A stretch of DNA of 64,000 nt from Chamaecrista fasciculata (Eukaryota > Streptophyta > Magnoliopsida > Fabales > Fabaceae). The stretch is from contig QANZ01007755.1 of assembly GCA_003254925.1 (NCBI GenBank), forward strand, positions 1,418 to 65,417. The letters run 5' to 3'. The first letter of the stretch is position 1. Every line of letters starts with the position of its first letter. Positions 24,124 through 36,067 of this stretch are shown here, one piece after another. The notes under the pieces are model-generated. The model saw nothing but the letters and a program-made list of their open reading frames with translations, made no database searches and was not told where the DNA came from. The position numbers and the translations under genes are program-made.

Positions 24124-25106
24124 AAAATTTACATAAAACTATTTTTGTAGTTGCATCAAGTCTATACATATTGAAAAAGATATTGAATATGTTTAAAAAA
24201 ATTAAAACAGAACTTTAAAATTTATACATGTATATATATATATACATATATATATGGAAGTGTTTAATTTGTTAGTGAGTATGAATATGTGTGTAGGCCC
24301 CAGATGGAGAGGAAGTGGAGGGCAGATCTTTGACAGAAGGACCAGTTTGCAGAAATCACAGTATGAAGATGCAGCTGCAACTTCAGGGAATTTAATGAAA
24401 GCTGACTCTGTAACACATAGAGAGAACATTTTAGATTCATCAACTAGCTATGGAAGCAAAGATAAATGAAGGGATCGTATATATATATATATATATATAT
24501 AATTATACATAGCAGAAATGAAATTACAAATAATTATATATAGATAAATTATATATAATAGCTAGTAAGTAGAAAAAATATATATATAGTTATTGTCTTT
24601 AAGGCTTTAGTTTGATTTTCTTTGTTATAGTATATTGTCTTACCTGAATACTATATAATACATATTAGATTCTAGTGTTCCTTTAATATTTGTAGTATAA
24701 AAAAAAAGTAGCTAGAGTATATATATATATATATGTATGTATATATAGTACGTACTTCTTGTCCTCACTGTGTTCACTTGTACGTCTATTACCATTCCCT
24801 TGCGTGTAATACCATTGCTCGCATGCAGTAGATTAGCTACACATACATAGCAATCGAATCGAGAAATGCTTGAAGTTAATGTTGTTAATCAATCTTAATT
24901 ATATTAATAATTTTACTGATATATATTCTCACCAATGACATCATGCATGCATGCATCCATAATTATTTGATCTATAAATTTATATGACAAAATTAATTAA
25001 TCTTTAAATAATTAAAGTATATGATTTGTTCTTTATAATATTTTAAATGTTAATCATTTTGTCTTTGGTGTCGATTTGATTATTGAACTTGAACTAATTT
25101 TATGTA
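24124..25106. other. Spacer with AT microsatellites; possible orphan exon
   Basis: Several (TA)n runs (about 24230-24260, 24478-24502, 24717-24745). Between them 24296-24469 is GC-richer and open, preceded by an acceptor-like TATGTGTGTAG at 24297. It would read GPRWRGSGGQIFDRRTSL in one frame. I recognise no family and see no partner exon, so it is not called as a gene. Confidence 0.3.
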
Positions 25107-25960
25107 GGCAAAAGATTAATTTGTTGGTGCCCCTAATCAGGCACGGAGATAGGGGGGCTGGTGGGGGCCACGGCCCCCTCCCCCCAAAATTTTAGTAGTT
25201 ACTACAAATTAGTTCTAATATAATTTAATTGTATGCATTATAATCCCAACGGCCCCCCTTTAGTGTTAAAAAAAATTTCTGGCCCCCCCTTGTTAACATT
25301 TCTGGCTCCGTCACTGCCCCTAATGTTTTGGGTCGGTTTCTGTTATGCCTTCACCGTTTGTTTTGTGTAAGTTATGTCCCAAACATTTCACATTGTTGTC
25401 AATTATACCATAGCTTCAATTTTTTTTTAGGCCAAAGTCCTATTTTAGTTTCTCAAGTTTGTTAAAAGTTCTGTTTTGGTCCCTCAACTCAAAGTCCTTC
25501 ATTCACCATCATCTTCACCACTACCACCGTCAGCAGCAGCAGCACCACCGCCGCATTTTGCGAACAAATGATCAGAAATATGATTTTCAGCGATTGTGTA
25601 ATTTTTCGGCGACAATGTAATTTTTTAGCGGCTTGCCAGTCATTGTTTCGGAAAATGGAAGTCGTCATTGAACTCAGGAGGTCAAAAAACCTTGAATTAG
25701 GAGTTCTCATAGTCGTCGCAGTTGTCGTGTATCTCGCCAGAAAAGCTCAGTGGTGGTGGTGGTGGTGAAGATGATGATGAATAAACGAAACTTTGAGCAA
25801 ACTTGTGAGACCAAAATAGGACTTTGCCCCAAACAAAATTGAGGTTAGGGTATAATTGATAACAATGTGAAACGTTTGGGGCATAACTGACACAAAACAA
25901 ACATTGGGGGCATAACTGAAACTGACTCCAAACGTTAGAGACACCAACAAGTCTTTTTCC
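25107..25960. mobile_element. Fold-back element interrupted by a hAT-type MITE
   Basis: Outer ends GGCAAAAGATTAATTTGTTGGTG and CACCAACAAGTCTTTTTCC are inverted, and arms of GTTATGCC/GGCATAAC type follow. A second inverted pair inside (GGCCAAAGTCCTATTTTAG / AAATAGGACTTTGCCCC) brackets a core shared with 46235-46672. The left arm is split at 25138-25316 by an inserted element. Frames of 66-73 codons at 25489-25950 are arm sequence. Confidence 0.7.
25138..25316. mobile_element. hAT-type MITE, exact 8-bp TSD, nested
   Basis: 179 bp from CAGGCACGGAG to CTCCGTCACTG with runs of G on one side and C on the other. CCCCTAAT occurs at 25130-25137 and again at 25317-25324. CAGTGACGGAG-type ends and the 8-bp duplication fit a common plant hAT MITE group. 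It splits the left arm of the surrounding fold-back element, so it is the younger insertion. Confidence 0.85.
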
Positions 25961-25969
25961 TTTTATGTA

Positions 25970-26460
25970 TTTAGATTCTTGAATTTATACTAAATTAATA
26001 TTTTATGATCTTTGAATTTGATTTGAATTTTTTTTAGTTCTTAAATTTGATTGGGAGACCAAATCTTTGATAATTGTAATAATTTAGGAATTGAGTCTTA
26101 TATTTTGAATATTCAAAAAATAATTAATTAATTAGTGCAAATTCAGAGAACTTGTTAAGAGTAATTCGTAACTCTGAATTCGTCGCATTCGAATTTGAAA
26201 CAAGAGAATATAATCAACTTTGCTAGTTTAACAATGAAACGAGCTATCTACTTGTAGGACCAATTTGACTTTGTTTGCTGACAGTCTCGACTAAATAGAG
26301 AAAGTACTCTTCGAAAACAATACGTAGCTCTGATTTAATAGTTTAGGATCAAAATAAAATATTAATTTTGCCTATATTTAGGACCAATTTAAACATTTTG
26401 AAATATAATAGACAAAAATGAATATTAGGGTATATATTTAGGACCAAAATGACCCTTCTA
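25970..26460. repeat. Family L fold-back repeat (copy)
   Basis: Carries family L blocks in reverse sense: AACTTGTTAAGAGTAATTCG, CATTCGAATTTGAAACAAGAGA, then CAATTTGACTTTGTTTGCTGAC. Ends in GGACCAAAATGACC-type sequence. Confidence 0.5.
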
Positions 26461-27709
26461 ACTTTTTTTTTGGCCTGAAGTTTTAATGAACAAACTTGAT
26501 TGGTAATGCCGTAATGGAATGAAAACTGAAAAGGGTAGTACTGATTGTTAAGAGAGTTTTTAGTTGTGATTCAAAGACATTAGTTACGTTAGAAGATAAA
26601 TTAGGGCAAAAATCAAGTAATACAAAAAAAAAAAAAAAAAAGAAGAAGAAACAAAGCTCTCTCTCTCTATATATATCTTAATTACTTTTTCTGACTCAAA
26701 GAGAGTACCATCAGTAACTACTTTTAGTCACTTTCTAGCTATCATCAGAACCTAATATCTCCCCCCTATATCAGACAAGGCCATGTGATCTTTTAAATCC
26801 TTGCTTTTCTCTCTCAACATCACAAGTAATGCAACATCCATCCATGGTTAGTCTTATATATGTATATGAACACATTACACATATATATATCACCACCTTT
26901 TTTATTTTTTATTTTAGCCTTGCATAATATATATTACAGATATCAATCTCCTCACTTAAAATGGAAATAGCTGAAAAGGAATAAGCTAAGAAACCAAAGC
27001 AGGAGGAACAATTTCTGAGCGCCGCCAGTGTAATCATTCTAAATCTTAATCACTACAATTTTTCTTTCATCCCCAATTTCCCATAAATTATTACTCTTTT
27101 TAATAAATCACCCCTCTAGTAGTCTAGTACTCTAGCTACTTAAGAAACTTGATTTTAATTTCTTTAAGGTTCCTGTTATTTATTATTCATTAAAATCACT
27201 TCACTTTTTATGTTATATAAAAACTAATTAATAATATAAAACTCACTGTACACTTAATTCTGTGGTTAATTGGTGGTGCATTCCAAATTATGGAGTGGAT
27301 GGAGACTTGTACGGAGAAGAACTGAAACAAGAAAGAAAGAAATAAATATGGGAGAGGCATCGTAATATTGTGTTCTTTAATTTTCACAACTTATACAAAG
27401 CTTGAATTACTAATTACAACTTACAAGTTGATGGAGAATTAAGAAAAATAGAGAAAATGAAAGTGTGGAAGATTATCCTATAGAACCTGTAGTTACTTAC
27501 TACAGTGTTCCCCAGTTTCATTAAAATTTTCATAACTTCACATACTCCAAAAATGGCAAATTTCACTTTATCTTCTTATTTCCCATTTCCCTCTCATCAC
27601 ACTCTTGGAAATATATCCCATTGATATCCCCACAGGCCACGGGCAATCGTGCTCTTTAATTTCCTGTCATCCTTTTTATGATTTCACAATCCACACTTTA
27701 AGTTGAAAT

Positions 27710-27745
<36 letters not shown>

Positions 27746-28117
27746 CTTCGCCTGCCTAATTTTTGTTTTCTTTCATTTATTTATTTGAGGATTTACATCC
27801 ATTATTATTTGAGGATTTACATCCATTATTATTAGATGTATGGATGTTTGATTAGACTTTCAAATGCAAGTTATTAGACAGTGGACAATAACAGACTTTT
27901 ATAAGTATATATGGTTATAGCCTTTTTTGTGTAGGAGCATAGTGATCCGGGACGCTAGAAAAGCCTACATGAGATAAACATATAGCAAACTTGATTATTA
28001 TATATTTTAAGAAATATATATCTTTTACTTAAAATACAGATTTAATTGCTGTTATTATTTTTTAAAAATTTTCAACCAATATTTTTTACAATAACTAAAA
28101 AAACATAGTTATAATAA
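26461..28117. other. Spacer, no gene seen
   Basis: AT-rich with a poly(A) tract near 26622, a TC run near 26658, an (AT)n run at about 27713-27741 and a 24-bp tandem duplication at 27783-27830. Parts (26640-26830, 27280-27700) look less repetitive, but hold no open frame, tRNA or recognisable precursor hairpin. Confidence 0.4.
27783..27830. repeat. 24-bp tandem duplication
   Basis: Two perfect adjacent copies of a 24-bp unit containing GAGGATTTACATCCATTATT. Confidence 0.8.
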
Positions 28118-28605
28118 GGCCAAAGTCTCAACTTGGTCCCTTAGGTATAGGATAATTTCAATTTAGTTCCTTATCTTTAATATTTTAGATCGGTCATATA
28201 TATATTTTTATGATGTTTCAAATTGGTCTAAAAGATATTAAATGTGGTCTTATCTCTCTTATTTCAAGCTCAAATACGATAAATTCAAAGCTACGAATTT
28301 CTTTTGATGAGTACTTTAGAACCAATAACAAACAAGATCAAATCGAATCTAAAAAATGGATAATTTGTTTCACGGTCAAACAAGTAAAATTAGTCATATT
28401 TTTATCATTTCAAGTCTAAATTCGATGAGTTCAAAGCTGTGTGTTAACTCTTGAAGAGTTGTTTCCCTGTTCAGTTAAAATCACTAACAAATGAGGTCAA
28501 ATTGCATATCAAAAGTAGATTTTGGACCAATTTGAAACAAATGAAAGATAAATGACCAATTTGAAATGTGCCCCATACATAAGGGGCCAATTTGAGACTT
28601 TGGCC
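28118..28605. mobile_element. Fold-back element with GGCCAAAGTCTCAA ends
   Basis: Left end GGCCAAAGTCTCAACTTGG; right end CCAATTTGAGACTTTGGCC. The interior has family L blocks (CTTTTGATGAGTACTTTAG, AACAAATGAGGTCAAATTGC), which links the GGCCAAAG-ended group and family L. No matching flanking duplication found. Frames of 69 and 110 codons here are repeat-derived. Confidence 0.65.
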
Positions 28606-29530
28606 AATTGTCCTTAAAATAAAAAGAAGGAATTTAAAGACGATGCATGTGTGACTATCACGAGAGTTTAATCTTAAAATAAATCTGTTGAAGCAAGCAT
28701 GCATGAGTGGACGAAGCAATGTAGAACACTGTGGACAAAAGAAATGACAGACAGAGAAGGAAAAAAGAAAGAAATTATGATGATGATGATGCCATGCATG
28801 CAAATTGTGCAGGCTTGTTCATCAAACTTGCAGTAAGCAAATTGTACTCTTCTAAATTAAACTCCATATTAATTTATCTTGCATGCTCAAGTTATATTTT
28901 CTCTAATTAAGGTATGTATATGCCATTTGAATTTAAACCTTGTCTGAGAAATAGCGTACACTCTGCTGTTAAGTAATTATAATGGCTAATTTAAGAGGCA
29001 TATAGCCATATATTTTGGGATGCACGTAATCACGATCCTAGCTTGATCTGATATTGGTCAAACACTATATATATAGTACGTACTTTCACATTATCCATTT
29101 AAATGCGTAACATGTTTGTCTTCGGAAATGGATCTGCTAAATTATGGTGGCTAAAGTATTGCTAAAGTATCAATTATTGACCCTTGGATGAGTTGACTAA
29201 GAATTTATGTATTGACTTTTAAATAAAATCAATGGTGTGGATGTAATAATTTAGGAATCATAATGTCTCTGGCTTAACTTCCTCGTCGGCTGTGTGTTTT
29301 ATTATATGTGGTTATTGTGTTTTATTATATGTGGTTATTTAGACCAATTATCATGATTCATGAGTAAATTATTTAACATGTACAAAAGCAAATTCCACTT
29401 CAACTTCTTTGATGTTTGAATGATGTAATTCTTCAATTCGCCTTTTAAAAGGAATGTCGATATATATAGAGAAGTTTCAATTTGTTGAGAAATTGATTCG
29501 TTTATTAGATATATATTACATCATTTTCAA
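28606..29530. other. Spacer, no gene seen
   Basis: AT-rich, with GATGAT repeats near 28778 and a tandem duplication of a TGTTTTATTATATGTGGTTA unit at 29293-29339. No gene recognised. Confidence 0.4.
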
Positions 29531-29534
29531 AAAG

Positions 29535-29955
29535 AGGTCAAAATCTTAAATTAGTCCCAAATGTATAAGAGGTAGATTTCGAATTGGACATTACTATCTC
29601 ATTTTTTTCAGAATGGTCTTATATATTATCATAATTTTTCAAATTGGTCACAAACTACTAAATATACATTGCCATATCTTTTTCGTTTAATTTCAAATTT
29701 GATCGAATGCAACAAATTTAAAATTAAATATTACTTTTGATGAGTACTTTCTCTATTTAATTAGGATCATATATATTAACAAATGATGTCAAATTGAGTT
29801 CTAAAAGTGTCTCGCTCGTTTCATGATAAAATAAAATTGGTCATATCTTCATTTCAAAACAATTTGCTGACTTTTGCAAGAATTTTTTCGTTATATATTT
29901 AAATAAGATTCTCAACAAATAAGTTCAAATTAAGTTTCATTTTTAACCTGAAAAA
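29535..29955. repeat. Family L repeat, partial
   Basis: Starts GGTCAAAATCTTAAATTAGTCC and contains family L blocks (TTTTGATGAGTACTTTCTC; AAAAGTGTCTCGCTCGTTTCATG). The right arm is missing or lost. It ends about 160 bp before the ERF gene. Confidence 0.5.
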
Positions 29956-30043
29956 GATTATGTTTTTATAGCGAAAGAATTTAACCTCAAAACTTTTTCT
30001 AATAACAATAAAAACAAGAAAATGAAGGACAATAATACAGATC

Positions 30044-30052
30044 TATATATAT
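30044..30052 (+). promoter_or_regulatory. Candidate TATA box of the ERF gene
   Basis: TATATATAT about 70 bp before the start codon, with a GTGTGT run after it. Position is suitable for a short 5' UTR, but simple AT repeats are common here. Confidence 0.3.
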
Positions 30053-30118
30053 GAGTGTGTGTGTCACCCACCATTCTTGTATAATCACACAATTTGACAT
30101 CCTTTTTCAGTGTGAGAA

Positions 30119-31204
30119 ATGGAAGAAGCACTCCGTAGACTGAACGGCGAAGGCGAGCCAGCGAAGAAGTCCACAGCCACCGTGAACGGCGGCACGATGA
30201 GATACCGAGGAGTGAGACGGCGGCCTTGGGGTCGTTACGCGGCGGAGATAAGAGACCCTCAGTCAAAAGAACGACGGTGGCTGGGCACTTTCGACACCGC
30301 AGAAGAAGCCGCTTGTGCCTACGACTGCGCCGCCAGAGCCATGCGTGGTCTCAAAGCTCGCACCAACTTCGTCTACCCAAATCCACCTCCCACTAACTGT
30401 TTTCCGCATTTCTCGCTCCCAAAACAATCTCACCCGTTCATCTGTAACAACCACCTTAACCACCTCTCTAACAACCACCATCATTACTCAACAATATCTC
30501 CTTCTTCTTCTTCTTCCCCTCACTCTACCAACAACAACAACAACAACAACAACAACATGCTTCTTTTTCATGACTTCCTCAACTCTCACCACCATCATCA
30601 ATTTCATAATGCTAATACTAACAACAACATCCCAAACACTTCTACTACCACTACTAGTACTACTATTCATCCCAAAGTCATCACTACTGAAGAAGATCAA
30701 CATCAACAACATCATGATGTTGTTGTTGATGAGTATAATTCTGCTGAGTTCTTACCTTGGGAGTCATCATCATCTGGGCTTTTGGAGGAGATTGTTCATA
30801 AATTCTTACCCAAATCCAACAACAACAACAATAATGTTAATGACAATCCTCCTCCTAATTCAAAACAGATCAAAACAGACACTACTGCTCTCTCCTCCTC
30901 ATCATCACACTTGATCACTACAAATCCTTCTTATCATCACCACAATATGCTTGTCCAAGTCCAAGGTGGTTTCCCAGATTTGCAATTTGGTCCTAATACT
31001 ACTATGTTACATAATAATGGCTACAACTTCCTCAACTATAATCATACACCCCAACTTGCTGCTACTACTACTACTACTACTTCTACTACCGTTCCTCCTC
31101 ATCATCATTTGCTCATGAGTGAAGCAGAATGCAACATTGTGCAAGATATCTTTCAGTACCCTGAGCTTTTCACTGAATTTGCAGCTAGGATGCAAAATGC
31201 TTGA
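30119..31204 (+). CDS. ESR2: AP2/ERF transcription factor, ESR2/DRNL-like
   Basis: Single-exon gene, 361 aa, nuclear DNA-binding protein expected to bind GCC-type boxes. The N-terminus [10 protein letters not shown] is that of the ENHANCER OF SHOOT REGENERATION group. The AP2 domain is residues 28-87: [38 protein letters not shown], and the tail [14 protein letters not shown]. Residues 218-232 ([15 protein letters not shown]) match a motif I associate with ESR2/DRNL rather than ESR1. The C-terminus has an acidic-hydrophobic block ([18 protein letters not shown]). Between them are Asn, His, Thr and Ser homopolymer tracts coded by AAC, CAT/CAC and ACT repeats. In Arabidopsis such genes control shoot regeneration, cotyledon and floral organ initiation, acting with HD-ZIP III proteins and upstream of CUC genes. 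Frames of 73-199 codons overlapping it are shadows. Confidence 0.92.
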   Translation: MEEALRRLNGEGEPAKKSTATVNGGTMRYRGVRRRPWGRYAAEIRDPQSKERRWLGTFDTAEEAACAYDCAARAMRGLKARTNFVYPNPPPTNCFPHFSLPKQSHPFICNNHLNHLSNNHHHYSTISPSSSSSPHSTNNNNNNNNNMLLFHDFLNSHHHHQFHNANTNNNIPNTSTTTTSTTIHPKVITTEEDQHQQHHDVVVDEYNSAEFLPWESSSSGLLEEIVHKFLPKSNNNNNNVNDNPPPNSKQIKTDTTALSSSSSHLITTNPSYHHHNMLVQVQGGFPDLQFGPNTTMLHNNGYNFLNYNHTPQLAATTTTTTSTTVPPHHHLLMSEAECNIVQDIFQYPELFTEFAARMQNA

Positions 31205-34200
31205 CTCCCTCCTTCTTTATCATCATTTAGTTATAGATATGGTGGATATCTTAGTTTTTGTTTCTAAATATTATGGAACATTATATTATATTTCTTACAT
31301 GCATGTGTCTCTATTAGGGTTTCCTTCTTGCTCTTGCTTCTTCTAGCTAGCTAGGCTTAATTAGTTTAATTTCACCATCTCTATGTATGTATGTGAACAA
31401 TTTGATCAATTGGAAAGTTCTCAACTTTTCTTGTCTGTCTGATAGATCTTAGCTTTTGGTAAAGCGTATATAAGATGTGAGATTGCCCTTTTCGCTGATT
31501 TTACTTTTAGGTTTTGCTTTGTGTTCTGTTTTTTCTTTTTTTTTTTTGGGAGAAATTCAGAGAGAAAGTAAAGTGAAAATCTTTGTACTAGTATACGTTG
31601 ACCTTGGAACTCAAAAAGTTTGTCTTTTGTTGTATAAGTATTGGTGGCGTATATTCTTTGATTATTGAAGATTGTAAGAGCGGTTTGGTTTGGATTTTAA
31701 GTAATGCCCGGCTTGCTTTTTAGTGCTGTCGTTTTCTTCTTGGTGTTTGTTGTTGCCATGCCCATATATGTGTGGGATTTAAAAGTGAACACTTAAAAGT
31801 GAATTTAAAGAAACCCTAGCGAGCAATGGTATTAATTGGAGAAATTAAAAGTGTGGTATGTACTCTTTCATATATCGAAAGACAACTTGCTTAAAACACA
31901 ATAATCATGCAATTCTCTTCTCCATTCTAGTTATTATATTCTCTATTTCACTTCGATATCAAACTCTTTTAATAATTAAAATAAATTATTGTAATATTAA
32001 CCACACCTTCTTTCTTTGAATCTTTTGGCTCCCAATTAAAGAAGTGTTTATCTTAAAAACTTAGTTAACGTTTGAAATTTTAAATTGTTTGATGGGTCTT
32101 CATCTACAAAAGGAACGAATGTACGAAAAAGTGTGATGGGGACTATATGTATATATAGTATAATTGTGAGAGTGTCTCATGTTTGAGTTTTCTAAACGAA
32201 AATCTTATTTGATTTTCTTTTTTTCTTTTTAAGAAAAGTATGATTGTGAGAATTTGTACTTCTAACTAAGATTAACTCGAGTTTACAGAATATGATATTA
32301 TATAGACATATATAAGGGTGTTATAAACTTAGGAATTATTAGGAGTCGCTCAGAATCTGTACTATTGATTTGGATTAAAAGTCGGATTAAAAGTCAACAC
32401 ATGCATTTTCAGTCAAATAATCCAATGGTCAATAAAACATAATTCAGTCATACTTTAGTAAGTGTAATTGAGCTGATCCATTTCCGAAATTATTAGGACT
32501 GTGTACACTTACCAAGTGAAGTTGGAAGGACGTGGGTTATGTTGAAAAGATAAAAATAAGGTATGTTATATATATATAGGATGTCATAATTATTAACTGC
32601 TTAATTATTATCAGGCATAAGCATCTCACTACCTAGTTTCTTGAGAGGGCAACATTGTCTGTTTCATCACAGCTTTTATATATATGAACTTAACTGAAAA
32701 ATAATGAAAGCGGATTATAATCACACTACGATTAGTCTCTCTCCAGTTTGATCTTAATTGAATATTAATTGTGACTTTATGTCGACCAAAAAAAGAAAAG
32801 CATATGAACTTAAAGAACCGAAGGAAAGAGAAAAGTTTGGAGAAAATTTATTATTTTTTTTCTTAATGTTGTTCTAATTAGTAATTAGTTGAATAATATT
32901 GACATATACGAATACGTCTTTAAAATATTACAATCCTTGATGATTTAGATTAACTTTATGAACTAAAAAGAAAAATATGAGTTCAGCATAAATTTAAAGT
33001 TAAAAATGTAAATTGAAGAATCAAAAAGTACTTAATAAGTTTAAATTTAACAACCAGATTGTTAACCGTTAAAAATTTTAGGGACCAAATTATATATTTT
33101 GATTATTTAGAACTAATTCATTAAATTAATATAAATTTAGAGAACAAATAATAAATTTTTTAAAAAATCTAACATATTGAAAAGGGCTTTTCTTGTCTGA
33201 GCATGAATTCATGATATAATTCGTGGAAAAAAATCCTCAATCTTTTGAAATGATCTTTAGCTACTTTTTCCACAGCATGATAGCCAATAATAGCCCGAGG
33301 CCGCATGTAACACATAAAACATACCAAGAAGCATTCTGGCCAGAAGGCATGCATCCATCATTTATTGTAAATCAACAGCTTTTGAAAATGTTATCAACCA
33401 AATATTTTTTACTGTTCGAGAGAGACAAGAATACATCACACTTCGATCCCTCCATAACAGAAAACAGTAACGGGTAGATATATATATATATATATATATA
33501 TCACCTAAAAGTTTTACATATATTATATCAAAACTCTGATCATGAATCACATTGGAATAATATATATCACGCTTAATTTACTCCCTCATATTACCACATA
33601 AAACCACCCAAATAAAGCTAAAGAGTTCTAGTTATATTTATTACAAACTATTCCATAAAATATATATAACTACATATAAAAACATACATACATATGTAGA
33701 TCATAGCTAGAACTGTTTGGAAAGGTCAATATCATTTAATTCTTTCTGGTAAAAATATGATTGTGAGGCATCATATTGATCACACCTAGTTTTTCTTTTG
33801 TAAGATGCAGAAGAGGGACAAAAATGATATGTGTATATATACACAACTATTTAATTTATTGATTAGGACCAAAATTGGTTAAGACTTCAAAAAGAAATTG
33901 GATTGAGAGGCATGAAATATTAGTTATTAGTAATTTATGACATTACATCCATTAGGAGTTAATTAAGAAATGGATGTGATATTGATAATTACTAGTTAAG
34001 ATAGAAATTGAGGGCAAGAAGCAAACAACTTTAACTTTAAATCTGAGACTACGTATATAGGGGGATATGTTTTATGTTATGCGTGACTGCCAACTCGCAG
34101 TTTCTCACACTGTGCTCCTGACCCATTTGTCCCCCTACTACTACCTCCATAAATATATTATTATTTTATCCAATTGAAAAAAAAATATATTTTTCTAACA

Positions 34201-34695
34201 TTAATTTTAGGGTTTAAAAATGGTGACATTAATTAATGAGCCACATTCCGAAACTTGGCCAACAAAACTCACTTTCTCCCTCTCTCTGTCTCTCTGTTTC
34301 TGGTAAAACCCATATCCCTCAGCATCTGATAGACATTACTCAATAAAGCTCCCACACATCTCATTCTTCATACTTTTCAAGTTCCAAGTTTCAAGTTTCA
34401 ACCCAAAGGCAATATAATGTCAAAAATACCCATCATTCATCATCTGACATATATATATATATATATATATATACAACACTCTTTCTCTCTCTCTCTTCAG
34501 ATCGAACCCTAGCGAGCTAACTCCCTTACCACAATTAATTAATAGAACAAACTAATAATTTAGTCAAATACATAATTTAGTTCATCAAAGAATTAAATGG
34601 TATGTTCATTATAATCTCTACAAGAATCAAACAGTATATTCTTTATTAATCCGTAAAAAAGACTAATAAGTATACTATTTAATTTTAAAGACTAA
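31205..34695. other. Long spacer downstream of the ERF gene
   Basis: 3' UTR followed by AT-rich spacer. Contains (AT)n runs at about 33476-33500 and 34450-34474, and a TC-rich block with TATATA at 34270-34500 that looks like a promoter or leader but is followed by no coding sequence. 33170-33480 is open on both strands for about 60-84 codons with no family match. No RNA genes seen. Confidence 0.45.
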
Positions 34696-35010
34696 TATTA
34701 AAGTCTCACATTATTTAGTTAAAGAGCCTTATAACTTTATATATATAATGAGACAATCTTTTTTTTTTCAGAGCTGTTTTGGGGTGAATTATGTCATTTT
34801 ACTTGATAAAGCAGTCTTGTTTGGCATGTAGGATAAATGAGCGTTATGGGTTGCCCTTGGGAATAACCTGTTGATTTTGCGCTCCTAGTGTCGAGTGTCA
34901 GGGGAGCGTGTTAAAGTCTCACATTGTTTAGTTAAAGGGCCTTATAACTATATGTATATATAATGAGACAACTCTCTCCCTTTGAGAGCTCTTTTGAGGT
35001 GAGTTAGATA
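34696..35010 (+). mobile_element. TRIM-like miniature LTR retrotransposon
   Basis: Two direct repeats of about 95-100 bp (34696-34792 and 34909-35008) share AAAGTCTCACATT, AGCCTTATAACT / GGCCTTATAACT, ATAATGAGACAA and GAGCT..TTTT..GGTGA blocks. The second starts TGTTAAAG and is preceded by a purine tract (AGGGGAGCG, near 34900) in the polypurine-tract position. The interior is only about 115 bp, too small to code. This arrangement matches terminal-repeat retrotransposons in miniature. A primer site could not be recognised. Confidence 0.5.
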
Positions 35011-36058
35011 TTTCTATAACTAAACTGTATATTCAATCTTTTAAGGAAGAAATTGTTATTTTTGTTCAATAAATACCTACAGTTTCGCGATTAATTAATA
35101 GGAGTATTATTAATAGGAATATATTATAGCTAGCCTGGGATTCTGGCTTTTTCAAGGTTCAACCATATCCATGCGTTATCTTTTGGTTGTCCAATTGTCC
35201 CCTTCTTATCTTCATTTTTAGTAGTTACTTTCCAATAGTGTAATACTATACTGATTAGTAATTAATTAATGTCATTATTATTCAGCACGCATGAAATTGA
35301 AGAGCTTGTACGTACTAATTAATGCATGATAAGCTACTACTCACCACTATAACTTTAATACTCCCGCCTTTTAAAATTCCAAGTTTACTTAGCATGCAAA
35401 TTAAATTGCTTCATGCATTAATCCACCAATCCTGTACGTGTGGTGTTAACAATGTTTTTTTTTCTTAATAATTTCCCCTAGACAAAGGAGTTAATTTTGG
35501 CTTGGTCCACGTGTGTGCAATGCAAGGTTGTGATATTTGGTTTAATGAATGATAAGCACTTTTTAATGAGTAGTCACGTTGTGTGAAGTAATAGGGGTCT
35601 CTTTATTTCAGCTTAGGGCTAAAAAGAAAAAGCAGAATATTAATATCAGAGCTTTTAATTTGTTCCCAAACGTGCATGGAATAGCTATCCCTTTTATCAG
35701 TGCTATAGTAGGGTGCTACTCCTTCTTCATATTTTGCGGCTGCCTGTGTCCATTGTCCAAGTTGACTTTGTAATACTTTTAATTTGATTATATATTATGT
35801 TTAAAAATTAAATTATTAAGTTCAAATATAGGGTTAGTGAATATGAATAAGACGAAAGTTATAAGCTTTATATATATATATAGTGTGAGATGAAGTCCAA
35901 ATAGCTAGTATTAAATGACTTTTCACTAGCTCTCTATTTTCATAGTTATTATCATATAATTTTAAGTTTAAAATGTATTATTTTAAAATAAATTTAAACA
36001 AACGGTACATACCTATGTTGATAAATACATACATAACATCTATACGTACTAGTATTGA
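35011..36058. other. Spacer, no gene seen
   Basis: AT-rich. GTCCACGTGTGTGC near 35504 holds a CACGTG G-box. The 64-codon frame at 35579-35773 has no recognisable motif. Confidence 0.4.
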
Positions 36059-36067
36059 TTAAATATA

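Noticed and set aside
30315..30914. 199-codon frame overlapping the ERF gene
   Set aside because: It is the +1 shadow of the Asn/His/Thr repeat region of the ERF protein and consists of Thr/Leu runs.
33169..33477. Overlapping open frames on both strands (61 and 84 codons)
   Set aside because: Neither reads as a known family, there are no splice-compatible neighbours, and short frames of this size are common here by chance.
34270..34510. TC-rich, TATA-containing block as a gene promoter
   Set aside because: No reading frame, splice pattern or RNA gene follows within the next kilobase, so a gene cannot be supported.
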